64,000 bases of DNA from Flabesymbios commensalis (taxonomy: Eukaryota; Annelida; Polychaeta; Terebellida; Flabelligeridae). A program made the translations under genes and the position numbers. How positions within the stretch are numbered: position 1 is the first letter of the stretch; every line of letters begins with the position of its first letter. The DNA is taken from positions 17,964,176-18,028,175 of the forward strand of contig OZ024907.1 in assembly GCA_964017125.1 (NCBI GenBank), read 5' to 3'. The notes beneath the pieces were generated by a model, which searched no databases, was not told where the DNA came from, and saw only the letters and a list, made by a program, of their open reading frames with translations. Shown in pieces: positions 23,798 through 34,614 of the stretch.

Positions 23798-24230
23798 CCT
23801 TGGGATGACATCAATTTTCGTTTTTATTTTTGTAATGAAGTAGTGTACTACGTATACCACTGATGATGACTAATTTTTTTAGTGTTTTAAGATTTTTCAA
23901 AATATTTTTTAATAACATGAATCCGCTTAAAACTCAAACAAACTTTTTGTATACCTGAACACTTGCTAAAGGATGTCCTGGAAGACGCCATTACTTTGAT
24001 CTCATGCACCGTCCAAGACGTGGGAATATGTGGTGTAAAGTGCTATATAGTACTGATTTGTTTTGTTTACATGGCAATATACAACCTGGATATATAACTA
24101 GGCCTATTTCACGCTTTTTCGGTGCTTTAAAATTGTTTTTGACTTTTTTGTATTTTTAGCTTCATATAAATTACATTTTCAAAATTGACAAAACTGAAAA
24201 ATTCTCAACCCACGGGGTCCCTTTAAGTGA
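23798..24230 (+). repeat. Dispersed repeat, copy 2
   Basis: Direct copy of 15,150-15,640, differing by small indels; the SINE at 23,491 sits at its left edge. Confidence 0.65.
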
Positions 24231-24399
24231 ATGAAAATAACTTGGCGATTAGAAGGTTAAAGTTAATTTGCATATGTCATCTGCACATTAAACTGGTATT
24301 ATGTTTAAAGGTCCTGTACCAATAAATGTACACATATTTTGACGGTCCAGCTATTATTATGATAATAATATGATGTTCCTTAAGTTGGTATTCTGCTGC

Positions 24400-24740
24400 A
24401 AATGTATCTTGTTCAGCGAATCATATATTATCAGAAAGTAAATTTTAGTTTAAAACGACTCAATCAGGTTAAAATTGTCAAAAAATTCATGCATGATAAA
24501 AAAAACAATATCGGTTAAAAAAAGGAATCAATTTTCGTCTCTATATCTCGCTTAACTGGTAAATTATAGCGCAGCACAACAATTTAAAAACTTTTGCAGT
24601 TCTAGTCTATGGACATGTTTACAGCATATGGTAATATTAAGAAGCCAAAATAAAATTCATCGCATTTTCGACTATTTTAGCCTGATTGAGTCGCTTCAAT
24701 TCTCTTATATGAAACTTTATGATTTGTTGTATATTGTAAA
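24400..24740. mobile_element. MITE with ~35-bp inverted ends
   Basis: CGACTCAATCAGGTTAAAAT at 24,457 is mirrored by ATTTTAGCCTGATTGAGTCG at about 24,672, with weaker pairing outward. A half copy (GACGCAATCAGGCCAAAAT, AACATGTCCATAG, TACCAGTTAA) lies inverted at 27,810-27,940. Confidence 0.55.
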
Positions 24741-26885
24741 CAAAGGGATTAACATTACCCCCATGTAATCATGGTAATACATACACCATAAATGATGGGT
24801 TTGTAGTTTAGCTCCTTTATTCTTTTTATTTTATAGGTTCTGGCATTTTCGTAGATGTCACAAAAGTTATCTGTGTAAGGGGCAAATACAAGGCTAACCT
24901 GAACTGTTCTTAACAAGACGAATAACGAGAATAGAGTGATTTAGCATATTCCGGATGTTATCACACAAGATAGTGTAAAAGTGTACATTATCTTTGATAA
25001 TACCGCTTGTTACCCTACTTTAACTTTTAACTACATGGTCTAATTTTATCATGCTTTACGTACTATAGGTTCGCATAATATGCACAAATATGAGTACTAA
25101 TACAAACACGGCAAAAATCCTTCTTATAGCATTCTTATATTATTTTGGTGTAGGTTTTCACACATAAAAACGAACACAAATACGGAATCTAGCAAAATAA
25201 CATGAATTCGTATTCGCGCACATTTATGTGAAGGTACCTTAAAACGGATTTCGCATACGAATACGAACACACCAAAATCCCTCTTATTTTTATTATTGTA
25301 CGGCCGTTTTTATTTGTCATTGAGTTTTGAATCGAGTGTCCAGACACCTGACCTCCATGACCTTTGGCTAGTGAAGTATCCCACTATCTTTTCTAAGAGA
25401 TCTGGCCAATAGCGAGTGAGTATGGTGGGGGAAAATGTGAAAAAAATTCCATTGACAATACATTAGAGAATTTTCAAATGTCATACCTCGCAAATTGTGC
25501 GTCTGAGCTTAACAAATGAGTGACATTTGGGCCATTAGGTGTTATGATCCTGTATGATAAAATCTATTGCTAAAAACGATTTCGGATTTACCTGAGTCCA
25601 AAATGGATGACAATAAAAACAAAATGAAACGGTGCATCTGAGGCTAGTGAGGAGCGAACTTTAGACCCTGAAGAGTATAGTAGTACTAAGTATGTCGTAT
25701 ATGATTTTAGGATCGTAGAAAAACGTAAATAAATCCATAATGACTGACAAAGCTCAAAATGGCCTGAAATTTTAGAGAAAACAATTAGCCAATTTTTTTT
25801 TTTTGGGGGGGGGGGGGGCTGTAACCCACGTACATATTACAGTTGCAGGTGAATTTAGGGTTACATTTAATACCTTTTTAGCCTCTGACCAGATGCACAG
25901 TTTTCGATACATCAGCCACTTTAAATAATAGAGGGCTGTGCCCCTTTGGAAACATAGTTTCAAAGCTTCTGTGTGCGAGAATTGGGTAAAAAATAGACCA
26001 TTCCATGTAGCTACTAGCCATTTTGACAAAAAATTGCTCAGAAGATCACATAGAATCAAAATAGCTGACACTATTCCACATTGATAATGCTGCATTAGAT
26101 CTGTCTGGACTGTATCTCGTTTAGGTTCTATTGTAATTTCCCTTTAAAATAGCTGCACGGGGACGATAATTATACATGGGGGGGGGGGGGGGGTGGAACA
26201 AGATCAGTTATAAACTATAGGAATATCTCAGAGGCAGAGTTTGAAATCAAACTTATGAAAAAGTTAACACTATAGGAAATATATAACAAATACCCGAGTG
26301 CAGTGGCATTGCAATATTATTCTCATGTTGTGTTAGAGATCAAAATGTTGTGCCAATGTATTTTCAATGATGGATCCCAGAGAAATCCCCATACTCGTAA
26401 GACTACAAGAGTATATATATGTAAACTCGCATTTACAGTTGGCCGGAATGGTCTATTTTGGCGCCAAAATACATTCATCTATTTTTTTCTAAAAAACATT
26501 GAGGGTTGGAACCTAGAACCATGCCAAATGCTGACCCCCCACTTTAATACTGGTGGTTTAATAACCATTCCAGTAGGAATGCAAGCCAGTAGGCCTAATC
26601 GTAATTATGCTTCATTTAAATAGAGTTAGATCTGCTAGTTGTCTTAAAGTTCAAGTCTTCCCAGTGCGACACTGCCCCGTAATGATCAAATTATGGCATT
26701 CAATTGACAGATTTTCAGAGTGTTTCATAGCGTTTGTCATTCATATACAAAAAATATTTAAAACGTGAACACTATTATGTGAAATGTCTTCACTAATGAC
26801 AGGCCTAATTGTACAACTGCTCCCTCCACGTACACTCCCTAATGTGTACAGCTGAGTGAAACATCTACATCCACGTGCTACACCT
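24741..26885. other. Unassigned, no gene seen
   Basis: AT-rich, with long homopolymers: T12 then G13 near 25,794-25,819 and G16 near 26,179. I recognise no repeat family, exon or domain. Confidence 0.4.
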
Positions 26886-26992
26886 ACAAACCACGAGACG
26901 TTGACTCAATGTTGGGTAATGTTGGGCTGATGTCGAAGAGGTAGCCCAACATCGAATCAACATTGGCTTAACGTCACTAGTTTGCGTGGCAA
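26886..26992. mobile_element. Palindromic MITE copy
   Basis: CCACGAGACGTTGACTCAAT ... CGAATCAACATTGGCTTAA with ACGTCACTAGTTTGCGTGG. Arms pair around GATGTCGAAGAGG. Confidence 0.6.
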
Positions 26993-27269
26993 GTGTACAT
27001 GAAGGCTCATAACAATGATAGCTTACATCCACTACCCCAGTTGGTTATACATCACCTGACTGAACCTGACTGAATATCATATTTATTTAATTATCTTTTA
27101 CACCAGGACAATTTTTTTTATGGTCACACAATATGTTACTTATCTAGTTTCACTACTGAACATTAATGTTGTCCATTTATATATAGCATTGTAAATTTAT
27201 ATTTTTTTTCTAGATGGGGATAATTGAAAATAGGCAATCATAAATGATGGGACCCTATGGAGCCCATAT

Positions 27270-27516
27270 TATTACGTCGTCTCATGACGGCACTGATCTT
27301 GACCAATCAGCCCCAGGAAAGAAAATGACGCAATGTTACTAAATATAGCACATAGGCTGATGGGGAAAGTCGACCAAAGGATATCTCTATAAAGCCATGA
27401 AGGGGTGGGGGGGGGGGGAGGGGGGCCTTTCATACCTTGTCTATTTCTATATATATGGACTGTAGCCATTGACTGATCAGAACGCTTGCAATATAAATAA
27501 CTATGCAAATGCCTGT
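27270..27516 (-). repeat. Dispersed repeat, inverted partner of 22,085-22,345
   Basis: Opposite orientation to the 22.1-kb copy, interrupted by a G-rich run at 27,403-27,425. Confidence 0.7.
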
Positions 27517-27615
27517 GCTACGTTTACACGGTGTTGATCTGATGTTTGGCCATCATCGCTAATGGTGGCCAACTTAAAACCAATGTTGAGTCAACTTTCA
27601 ATGCTGGGTTCACAA
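27517..27615. mobile_element. Palindromic MITE copy, degenerate
   Basis: GGTGTTGATCTGATGTTTGG ... CCAACTTAAAACCAATGTTG around CATCATCGCTAATGG. It abuts the preceding dispersed repeat. Confidence 0.45.
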
Positions 27616-28109
27616 GTGATGGGTCAGTTAGGCCTACATGTATGTGGACTATAAATATATAGGCGAGATCCAAAACTAGAGTTGAAAGACTTGTAGGCCT
27701 ACATTTTTGGATTTATGTTATTGGCCCAGGGCCTATTCAACTGTTCATCAGTATAAATTTAATATCTGTATAAATTTAATTTCATTCTTAATTTTTTATT
27801 TCTGTTAAATAAAGTGACGCAATCAGGCCAAAATCTTGATTTTAATTTTGGCTCCTTGAAATGGCTAGGCCTATAATTATAATATGTCAACATGTCCATA
27901 GAATGACGTAACGGCCCGTTTACCAGTTAATATTCTGTGAAACGCAGTGACGTGACTCGGTGAAAACAAGGTTATATAAGAACCCTCCCCCATACTTCAT
28001 TGCATCAGGCAGCCCGGTGAAAACAAAGGAGGTCGAGGTCATTGAGTTTCACATAATTGAAATAGCCTAAGGATGAGATTTAATTTCGGAAATAACTTAA
28101 CGTTCTGGT

Positions 28110-28430
28110 CATTTTTACTTAAATTTTAAAAACAAGAAATTTGGGAACTTGAAGTTCCGGGAACTTGTGAACTTCAGAAATTGGGAGCTTCAGAACTTGG
28201 GAACTCACTCTCGGGTGTCCCCTTTGACATTGTAATACGATAAAAACGTTGTAGTCGATTGATGAGATGAAATGATGTACAAATGATGTACAGATGATGT
28301 TGTGAGGGTGGGGGTGATAGGGCATGGTGGGTTATTGAGAGCGTTTTCCTTCACTCGCCCGATAAGAGGTTCTGGGCATGTCTAGGGGATCTACTCCCAG
28401 ACCGCCGGAGACTTGGGTTTCAGGCAGTAA
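28110..28430 (-). mobile_element. TAG-tailed retroposon fragment with AAGTTCC cluster
   Basis: 28,214-28,430 matches the 3' half of the 682-bp element (GTAATACGATAAAAACGTTG, GGTTATTGAGAGCGTTTTCC, GGGGATCTACTCCCAGACCG). 28,140-28,206 is a GGAACTT/AAGTTCC array in place of the usual hairpin tail. 28,431-28,864 has nothing recognisable. Confidence 0.6.
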
Positions 28431-28864
28431 GTGACACAAGACTCTCTTAGGTACGTCGACATTTATTCATTCATTTCATTTACACCTCAATCACACTTAA
28501 CTTGCTGTATCTACGACTGGAGCCCAATCCGAATCAGGCACTATTATATTTCATGTTTTAAATTCATTTTTGGTAAGAAAACCATATATAGTAAACCGTA
28601 GCCATTTCTATCTCTCATGATAAAATTACAAATCACAAATAATTTTATTATACACACAATTAAATATAATGGCCTATATTAAGTGTGTATAATTTATTAT
28701 GTGTGGAAATTAAAATGGAATTTTAAAAGTATTTGGTAGGAGATTAGCATGGAGTATTTTTTATTATTATTAAACAACTTATTTTCAAGCAATGTTTGTC
28801 TTATTTATGTAGTTCAGTAGTAATTTACTTCAGCCGGTAATTCACTAAAATGTTCAAGTTATGT

Positions 28865-28870
28865 TTTATT
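28865..28870 (-). promoter_or_regulatory. Candidate poly(A) signal AATAAA
   Basis: AATAAA on the minus strand, four bases past the ZNF593 stop codon. That is unusually close, so another downstream signal may be the one used. Confidence 0.35.
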
Positions 28871-28874
28871 TGAA

Positions 28875-29455
28875 TCACGTTGTAGCATCTTCGATCTCAT
28901 CTTCAACCATATCTTCTGTGGCATCTTGGGTAGTTACAGTCGCGGTCTTAGGTGCCACATAACTCCCCATACCTCCAGCCCTTTCTGCTTCCTCTACTGT
29001 ATATGAGTCGATAGATAGTGCCTTCAACCTAGTGCAAACATATGTCTATTATAAAAGCTATTACATCACAGACCTTGGTAAGCCAAGTTTTACCTTCAAA
29101 ATAATATAGATAATTAAAAAGCTTATTGGAGTATAAAATCCACTCCCAATAATGTTTTTATCGAACTAGTAAGTAAAATATTTGCTTTACTTCACTTTTC
29201 GGCCAGTATGGCCATTTAAGTGAAAATTCCAGGTATTACAATATCCCATATTGTATAGTTAAAGTAGTAAAGGAAAGACAAAGCTAATAAAAGCATGTTC
29301 GTACTAAAATATTCAGTTTAAAGTGCTTGATGTGATAAGATGACGATGCACCTATATGTAATGAGTCTGATGACATGTTTTATTAAACTAACCTTCTTTT
29401 GTGAACCTTTGTTTTGAAGTGGTCTTTCATTGCTTTCAGACTGATGAAGTGTCTT
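28875..29455 (-). CDS. ZNF593: ZNF593 (Bud20-like) C2H2 zinc-finger protein, last two coding exons
   Basis: Two minus-strand exons, 29,455-29,393 and 29,028-28,875, have consensus splice sites (TTTTGCAG| and AAGAAG|GTTAGT; TGCACTAG|) and compatible phase. Together they encode [20 protein letters not shown] then [28 protein letters not shown], an acidic tail and a TGA stop. This matches the conserved end of ZNF593/Bud20: the H-x5-H half of the zinc finger, HKKRLKxLS and EEAERAxGMGSY. The family acts in nucleolar 60S ribosome export in yeast; that role is from family knowledge. Upstream exons (N-terminus and the CxxC half of the finger) were not found to the right, where only transposons lie. 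The intron holds a LINE tail. The reading frame is intact, so this is probably the live host gene or part of it. Confidence 0.85.
29170..29380 (-). mobile_element. AAGT-tailed LINE 3' end in ZNF593 intron
   Basis: AGTAAGTAAAATATTTGCTT and the hairpin TCACTTTTCGGCCAGTATGG start the tail, followed by 3' UTR identical in layout to 60,931-61,160. 5' truncated near GACATGTT, short of the exon boundary. Confidence 0.8.
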
Positions 29456-29699
29456 CTGCAAAATAAAAAAAAGGTTCAGTCATTTTCTATTTTGGCAATT
29501 TCCTTTACAGAGCGATCACAATCCGTGAGAGCACTGTAAGGCACCACAAGTACAAAGAAAAAATATATAAAATATATAAATATGAATATATAAAGAATAT
29601 ATAAAGAATTTAAACTGAAAACTATTCGAAAATAAACATAACAACCTCAGTGAAAAACCACCGGAAAGCAAACACAAAAAACTTCACGTCAAAAAAAAT

Positions 29700-29963
29700 A
29701 ACAAAACCTGGTTCGATGAAAGGTTTAGGTGTGCTTGGCCTTCTAAGAAGTTGCCCAGGGGGGACCACGCGGAGGCGACACCCTTCCCCCCAACATCAAC
29801 ATACAAGAAAACAGTCCACACATGAGAAAAACAAGTTTACAAGTAGAACGTACAAAACTCAACAAATCTCTAAACATATGTCTGTCACAAGGACTGGGTG
29901 TTCTTGGCCTTCTAAGAAGTTGCCCAGGGGGGACCACGCGGAGATGACACCCCCCCCCCCGTG
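29700..29963 (-). mobile_element. Two heads of the G-headed retroposon
   Basis: 29,727-29,795 and 29,895-29,960 each contain the 5' end of the retroposon seen at 30,289-31,422: minus strand begins with a G run, then GTGTCACCTCC/GTGTCGCCTCC, GCGTGGTCCCCCCTGGGCAA and AGAAGGCCAAG. Both stop at the same base as the other copies. 29,460-29,700 is AT-rich with partial similarity to 30,940. Confidence 0.6.
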
Positions 29964-30045
29964 ATGGTGGAACAGCCCCAGTCTGTAATGGAGGGCTAGC
30001 CCCAGTCTATGATGGTGGACCAGCCCCAGACTGTGATGGACCCGG
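29961..30045 (+). repeat. 24-bp minisatellite, about 3.5 copies
   Basis: Repeats of the type GTGATGGTGGACCAGCCCCA plus GTCT, immediately after the C run at the retroposon head. 30,046-30,274 is unassigned. Confidence 0.65.
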
Positions 30046-30288
30046 GTGACAGAGGACAAGCTTCAGTTGTGATGAAGGCACCACTACCTTTATTCGGTCA
30101 GTCAGTGGCCAGTAATTTACACTCGAGGAGGCCAGCCGCAACATGGACTAGGATGGTAAACGATGCAGCCAAATACTTTATGGGAAAATAGCTGGAGGGG
30201 GAGGCATACCAATATCGAATAATCGGTGATAAATGCTGGAGGAATACTCGTCTATTGCAACGGACTACAAGGAAAACAGCGTCCAGAA

Positions 30289-31422
30289 GTAAGTAAGTAA
30301 GTAAAATATTTGCTTTACTTCACTTTTCGGCCAGTATGGCCATTTAAGTGAAAATTCCAGGTATTACAACATCCCATATTGTATAGTTAAAGTAGTGAAG
30401 GAAAGACAAAGCTAATAAAAGCATGTTCGTACTAAAATATTCAGTTTAAAGTGTTTGATATGATAAGATGACGATGCTCCTGGCACCTATATGTATCGAG
30501 TCTGATAACATGTTGAAGCGTCTGCACTACAACACAGTTTAATGGGTATAAAAATATCAGTATAAATAATGTAAAATATGAAGTGATTATAAAATGAACG
30601 ACTTTTCAAGTCACTATATCTCCATGAAATTGGAGTGATTGTGTAAAAACTACAAGTCTAAGTCAAAACAGTGTCATTGTCAAAACAAATATATAATATA
30701 TATTATAGTACTATATACTATAATCAAAAAAAGTAAACCCATTTAGACATAAATATGAATGACATAAACAATGAACAGAGAAACCATTAAGTAAGTAAGT
30801 AAATGTCTTCTTTACTTCACGTTTCGGCCAGTATGGCCAGAGAAATCATTAAATCACAAACATTTTTCAAAAATTAAAGACTTACAGTGCCCCCACAGTC
30901 GGTAATAAGGTCTGTGATATTGGAGGACATCACAGAGCGATCACGAACCGTGAGGACACCGTAAGTCACCACAGGCTAATTGTACGGCAATGGCTTCTCT
31001 ATGACATGCTGCATTATCCGCCAGGATGCCACAGAGAAACCATTAAAACAATGAAATGAAAAACTAATTATATGACAATGGTTTCTTTCGGACATCCCGT
31101 CCAACACCGGGATGCCAAAGAGAAACCATTTACAAAAACGAATACATAGAATAGAAATACTCAAGACAGTCCCGTATACTAATAGAACGTTAGACACACA
31201 TCCACATACCGATTCAGATCATATTGAACATCACAAACCAATGACTATGCTCTGTATTTACCGCCAAACCGATTTAATCTAGATTGAAAAGTAATGCAAA
31301 ATACTCTAGACCCATATGTAATTACGTGAGAAAAACACAATATTAATAAAACGTTTGGGTGTGCTTGGCCTTCTATGAAGTTGCCCAGGGGGGACCACGC
31401 GGAGGTGACACCCATCCCCCCC
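30289..31422 (-). mobile_element. G-headed retroposon with LINE-type AAGT tail, 14-bp target duplication
   Basis: Flanked by AACAGCGTCCAGAA (30,275-30,288 and 31,423-31,436). On the minus strand it begins GGGGGGGATGGGTGTCACC, runs about 0.5 kb of its own sequence, then enters LINE 3' UTR and hairpin and ends in (TTAC)n. The same head and tail occur at 41,434-42,096 with a different duplication, so the head is a true 5' end. No transposition enzyme is encoded; it is presumably nonautonomous and driven by the local LINE. A 47-bp LINE tail is nested at 30,791. Confidence 0.8.
30791..30837 (-). mobile_element. 47-bp LINE tail insertion with 15-bp target duplication
   Basis: Bounded by CAGAGAAACCATTAA (30,776-30,790) and CAGAGAAATCATTAA (30,838-30,852). 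The insert is only the AAGT microsatellite and the first part of the tail hairpin, ending at GTATGGC. Confidence 0.7.
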
Positions 31423-31436
31423 AACAGCGTCCAGAA

Positions 31437-31515
31437 GTAGTAGCAGTAAATTATTGCTTTACGTCACTTTTCGGCACAAATGATCATTCAAGTGACATTG
31501 TAGTAGTGGTAAATC
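31437..31515 (-). mobile_element. TAG-tailed retroposon 3' end fragment
   Basis: TAGTAGCAGTAAATTATTGC and the hairpin TCACTTTTCGGCACAAATGA...TCAAGTGA directly abut the target duplication of the previous element. Confidence 0.65.
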
Positions 31516-31599
31516 ATTTTTTTTTAACTTAACTTGGACCAACATCCCTGTGATATGTCTTTATTTAAACAAAAGCATCAACAGTTAGCACTCTGCACT

Positions 31600-32133
31600 G
31601 TTAACAGGTTTAACTAAATATGCTTTGCTTTCTAAAAATATGAGTAACCATGTGGATTTAGAAGAACCAGATGGGCTGACACAACCTGAGGTGGAGGAAC
31701 CCAAGATTTAAACAAAAAAGCTGCAAAAGATAGTTATAAAAAGCGATATGTTAAATACCATTATTGTTTATCTTTTTATCTGTTCATAAATCACATCCTC
31801 GAGTACTGCCCATAAGGATGCTACCAAAAAGATGTGAAGAAATAATTTGTATGTTACAAGAATTAGAAAACATGGGAAATTGTACACACAATGTTCAAGT
31901 TTTGCAAATAAAGAAGGTGTACTTGTAATTCATCAAAGGCAATGAACAGGTCATAAATCATACGACTTAGCAAATTATGTTACATGTGAGATCTGCCTGA
32001 GGTTTTTTTTTTTCAAATGAGACCCATGGGCGTATCGCCAAAAATGCAAACGAATTACCGTCGCAGATCAATTGATGATGATTATGATAATAATTGATGA
32101 ATAGTGCAGTTATGAGAGACGAAGACAAATATG
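31600..32133 (+). pseudogene. N-terminal part of tyrosine-recombinase-like gene (zinc-finger segment)
   Basis: 31,961-32,060 reads YDLANYVTCEICLR and then, after a T-run slip, WAYRQKC. This matches the CxxC...H/YxxxxC finger found at the N-terminus of a metazoan protein family whose C-terminus looks like a tyrosine recombinase. 32,104-32,133 is the next conserved segment and continues at 37,376 after the transposon at 32,134. Its sequence is about as diverged from the tandem units as the 37-38 kb part, so this is the head of the same ancestral copy. Upstream frames (31,640-31,710, MSNHVDLEEPDG) may be further N-terminal sequence. Broken. Confidence 0.5.
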
Positions 32134-32427
32134 CACTGTGGTTAAGCGGAGGAGGTAACTGGAGTTCCCATTAGCAAAAAATGGCCGACACGGCTACCGA
32201 TTCGTTTACATTTTCATCTATTTTGTGTAGTTTAACGTTATCCATTGCTCCATCGATTTGTAGGTGGATTAATATTATTTAACTGGACAAAATGGACATC
32301 ATGTTGACCTCAAATTGTCGATAATTTTCTCGTAATCGGTAAACTAAATTTGTTCAATGAGAATGGTAACTGTCATGTGTCCATTCCAGCTGTTACTGGT
32401 AACTGCAACTTCAGTGGGTGGTAACTG
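32134..32427 (+). repeat. Left terminal inverted repeat with GGTAACTG sites
   Basis: GGTAACTG at 32,154, 32,365, 32,398 and 32,420. These are plausible transposase-binding sites by analogy with subterminal repeats of other DNA transposons. Confidence 0.75.
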
Positions 32428-32879
32428 TCGGTTTCAATGGCTTCCTTTTAGCAGAGAAAATTCTATTATAAAATGTATATTCTAAAACAATTTTAGTATT
32501 AGTTTACATGATCGTGAAGCTGATAATGATGCGTCCTGACTTTTATTTTGATTGGTACCGTATACAGTATCACAGTAAGGGGCGTATATTATGAGGGCCT
32601 AGTATATATAAGAGACTGGATGCATATCTATGTCTGTACTCATAGGCGTAGGCGGTGAACCAACACTGGGTCAACAATATAATAGGGCTTACTTTCAAAC
32701 ATCGGGTCGTTATATATGTGTAATACAAAAAAACTTCGGAGATGTCTCTTTTGATTTTTAAAGAATACTATATTTATTATAAATTATTTAGGTACTTTTA
32801 GCAAGGTAGCTTAGCATCAAATTTTAGGCTTATAAATCATTATCGGACATATTCTGGTTAAAGTTAGCCTAAGAGCCCA

Positions 32880-34230
32880 ACATTATTTTCTACTTAAGAC
32901 GAAAAATGTCAAAATCCAAGGTAATATGGCCGCCATTTGTACAAGATGATACTATTTTTGACAGAATAGATGCAGATTCTTGATTTTGGTGTGTAGCATA
33001 AGGGTTTTAGTTATGCCTGATATAGTGATGTAGTCAGAAAGTACTTTCGACATTGGATTGTTATTAAAATCCAAGTTGGCAGCTATTTGTGCAAGGTGAA
33101 ACAGTAAATTGGTATCATTTTGTATAAAAAAGAAGCAAAATCATAATTTTGGTGTGTACCATAAGGTTTTAAAGCAAATTCTGACATATGGGTGTGGTCA
33201 GAATGTACTTTAGTTATTGCATCGCGAGTAAAATCCAAGATGGCCGCCATTTGGTCAAAATCAAAACCATAAATTAATGTATATTTGACAAAATAGAAAG
33301 AGCTTCACGATTTCGATGTATGCCGTCGGTTTTCCAGGTAAGCTAGATATAGTTGTTCAACCAGAGGGTAGCTCAACTTTTTATTGTGGATAAAATTGTG
33401 TATGGCCGCCATTTGACAAAGTCAAACAAAATTCGTGGCAAACATTTTTTTATCATTTTAGACAGACTATAGGGCGATTTATGACTTTAGTGTCTACCAT
33501 AGGATTTTCTTATACACATCACCTGGTGGCATTATCCAGAAACCATTTTAGACACTTCAGATTCCAAACACCAAAATGGCGGCCAAGAAACAAAATCGGC
33601 AACAGAAGAGGAGGAGTAGGAAGCCGAATTGAGTACCACATAGGTCATATGGCCGTGACAGGAGAACACATATCTTTATCTTTTGGTAATAATACCGTTT
33701 CCTTGCTATGGCCTTCTGGTGGCCATTTTGTTCGTCTAATGACCGCCTTCTTGGTTTATAGACCGTCTAAAATTATGTTTGCCAGTCACAGGGGCGTATA
33801 TATTAAAATCCTACATGGTTGTAACCACAATCATGAATCTGATTCCCTTCTGTTGACAATTTTATTAATTTAGGGTTTCCATCTTGAATTTCACCCATAA
33901 TGTAATGTCTAATGTACTTTCTAACCACACACTATGTCGGGCATATCCGAAAACCCTATTCTGGTAGACATCGAAATTATGCTTTTCTGTCGAAAATGAT
34001 AGTAATTTATATAGCTTAACCTTGCAGAAATGAGGGTCATCTTGGATTTTACTAACCAGTGCATTGACCAAAATAATTTCTGGCCACACCATCATGTCGG
34101 GCATACCTGGAAACCATATGGTAGATACCTAAATCATGAATCAGCTTATATTCTATCGAAAATTATATCAATTTCATATTATTGACCTTGGTCAAAACGG
34201 CGGTCGTTTTAGTTTTTTACGTTTCAGGTC
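32880..34230. repeat. Inverted array of ~150-bp ATGGCCGCC repeats
   Basis: About four units in plus orientation (32,880-33,590) face about four in minus orientation (33,640-34,230). Plus units carry AAATCCAAGATGGCCGCCAT, a TTCTTGATTTTGGTGTGTA-like block and a TATAGTGATGTAGTCAGAAA-like block. The minus units show their complements (CATCTTGGATTTTAC, CACACTATGTCGGGCATA). Noncoding. Confidence 0.7.
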
Positions 34231-34614
34231 AACACTTTGTCAAAATTCAATAGGGCTCCTAGGCTAATGGTAATTGATAGGTCCTAATAAAGCGTCGTGT
34301 AGGCCTATCACAACTGTTGACTAATAGTGTATATTTCTTCCTTTACCAATTTCGCATTTATGCGAAAACTACCTTCCTTTACCAATTTCGCATTTATGCG
34401 AATTCCACATGTGTACACGCATTAAGTGCAATGGAGATATTTCATTACATGCGTGGTTGAAAATCGCTAACCAGAATTGTCAGTGACATGGATGTTCTCT
34501 TGCATTTTTAATGTGTGCGATGTGCGCATACACAGAGCTATAACCTGTATTGTGCCCAGGGGCTACTTCAGGGGTCCTTATTAAAAAAGAAGTCGGTTTC
34601 TGGGGGTAGTTTTA

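Noticed and set aside
26303-26623. 106-codon open frame
   Set aside because: No domain, no repeat match and no splice or poly(A) context; consistent with chance.
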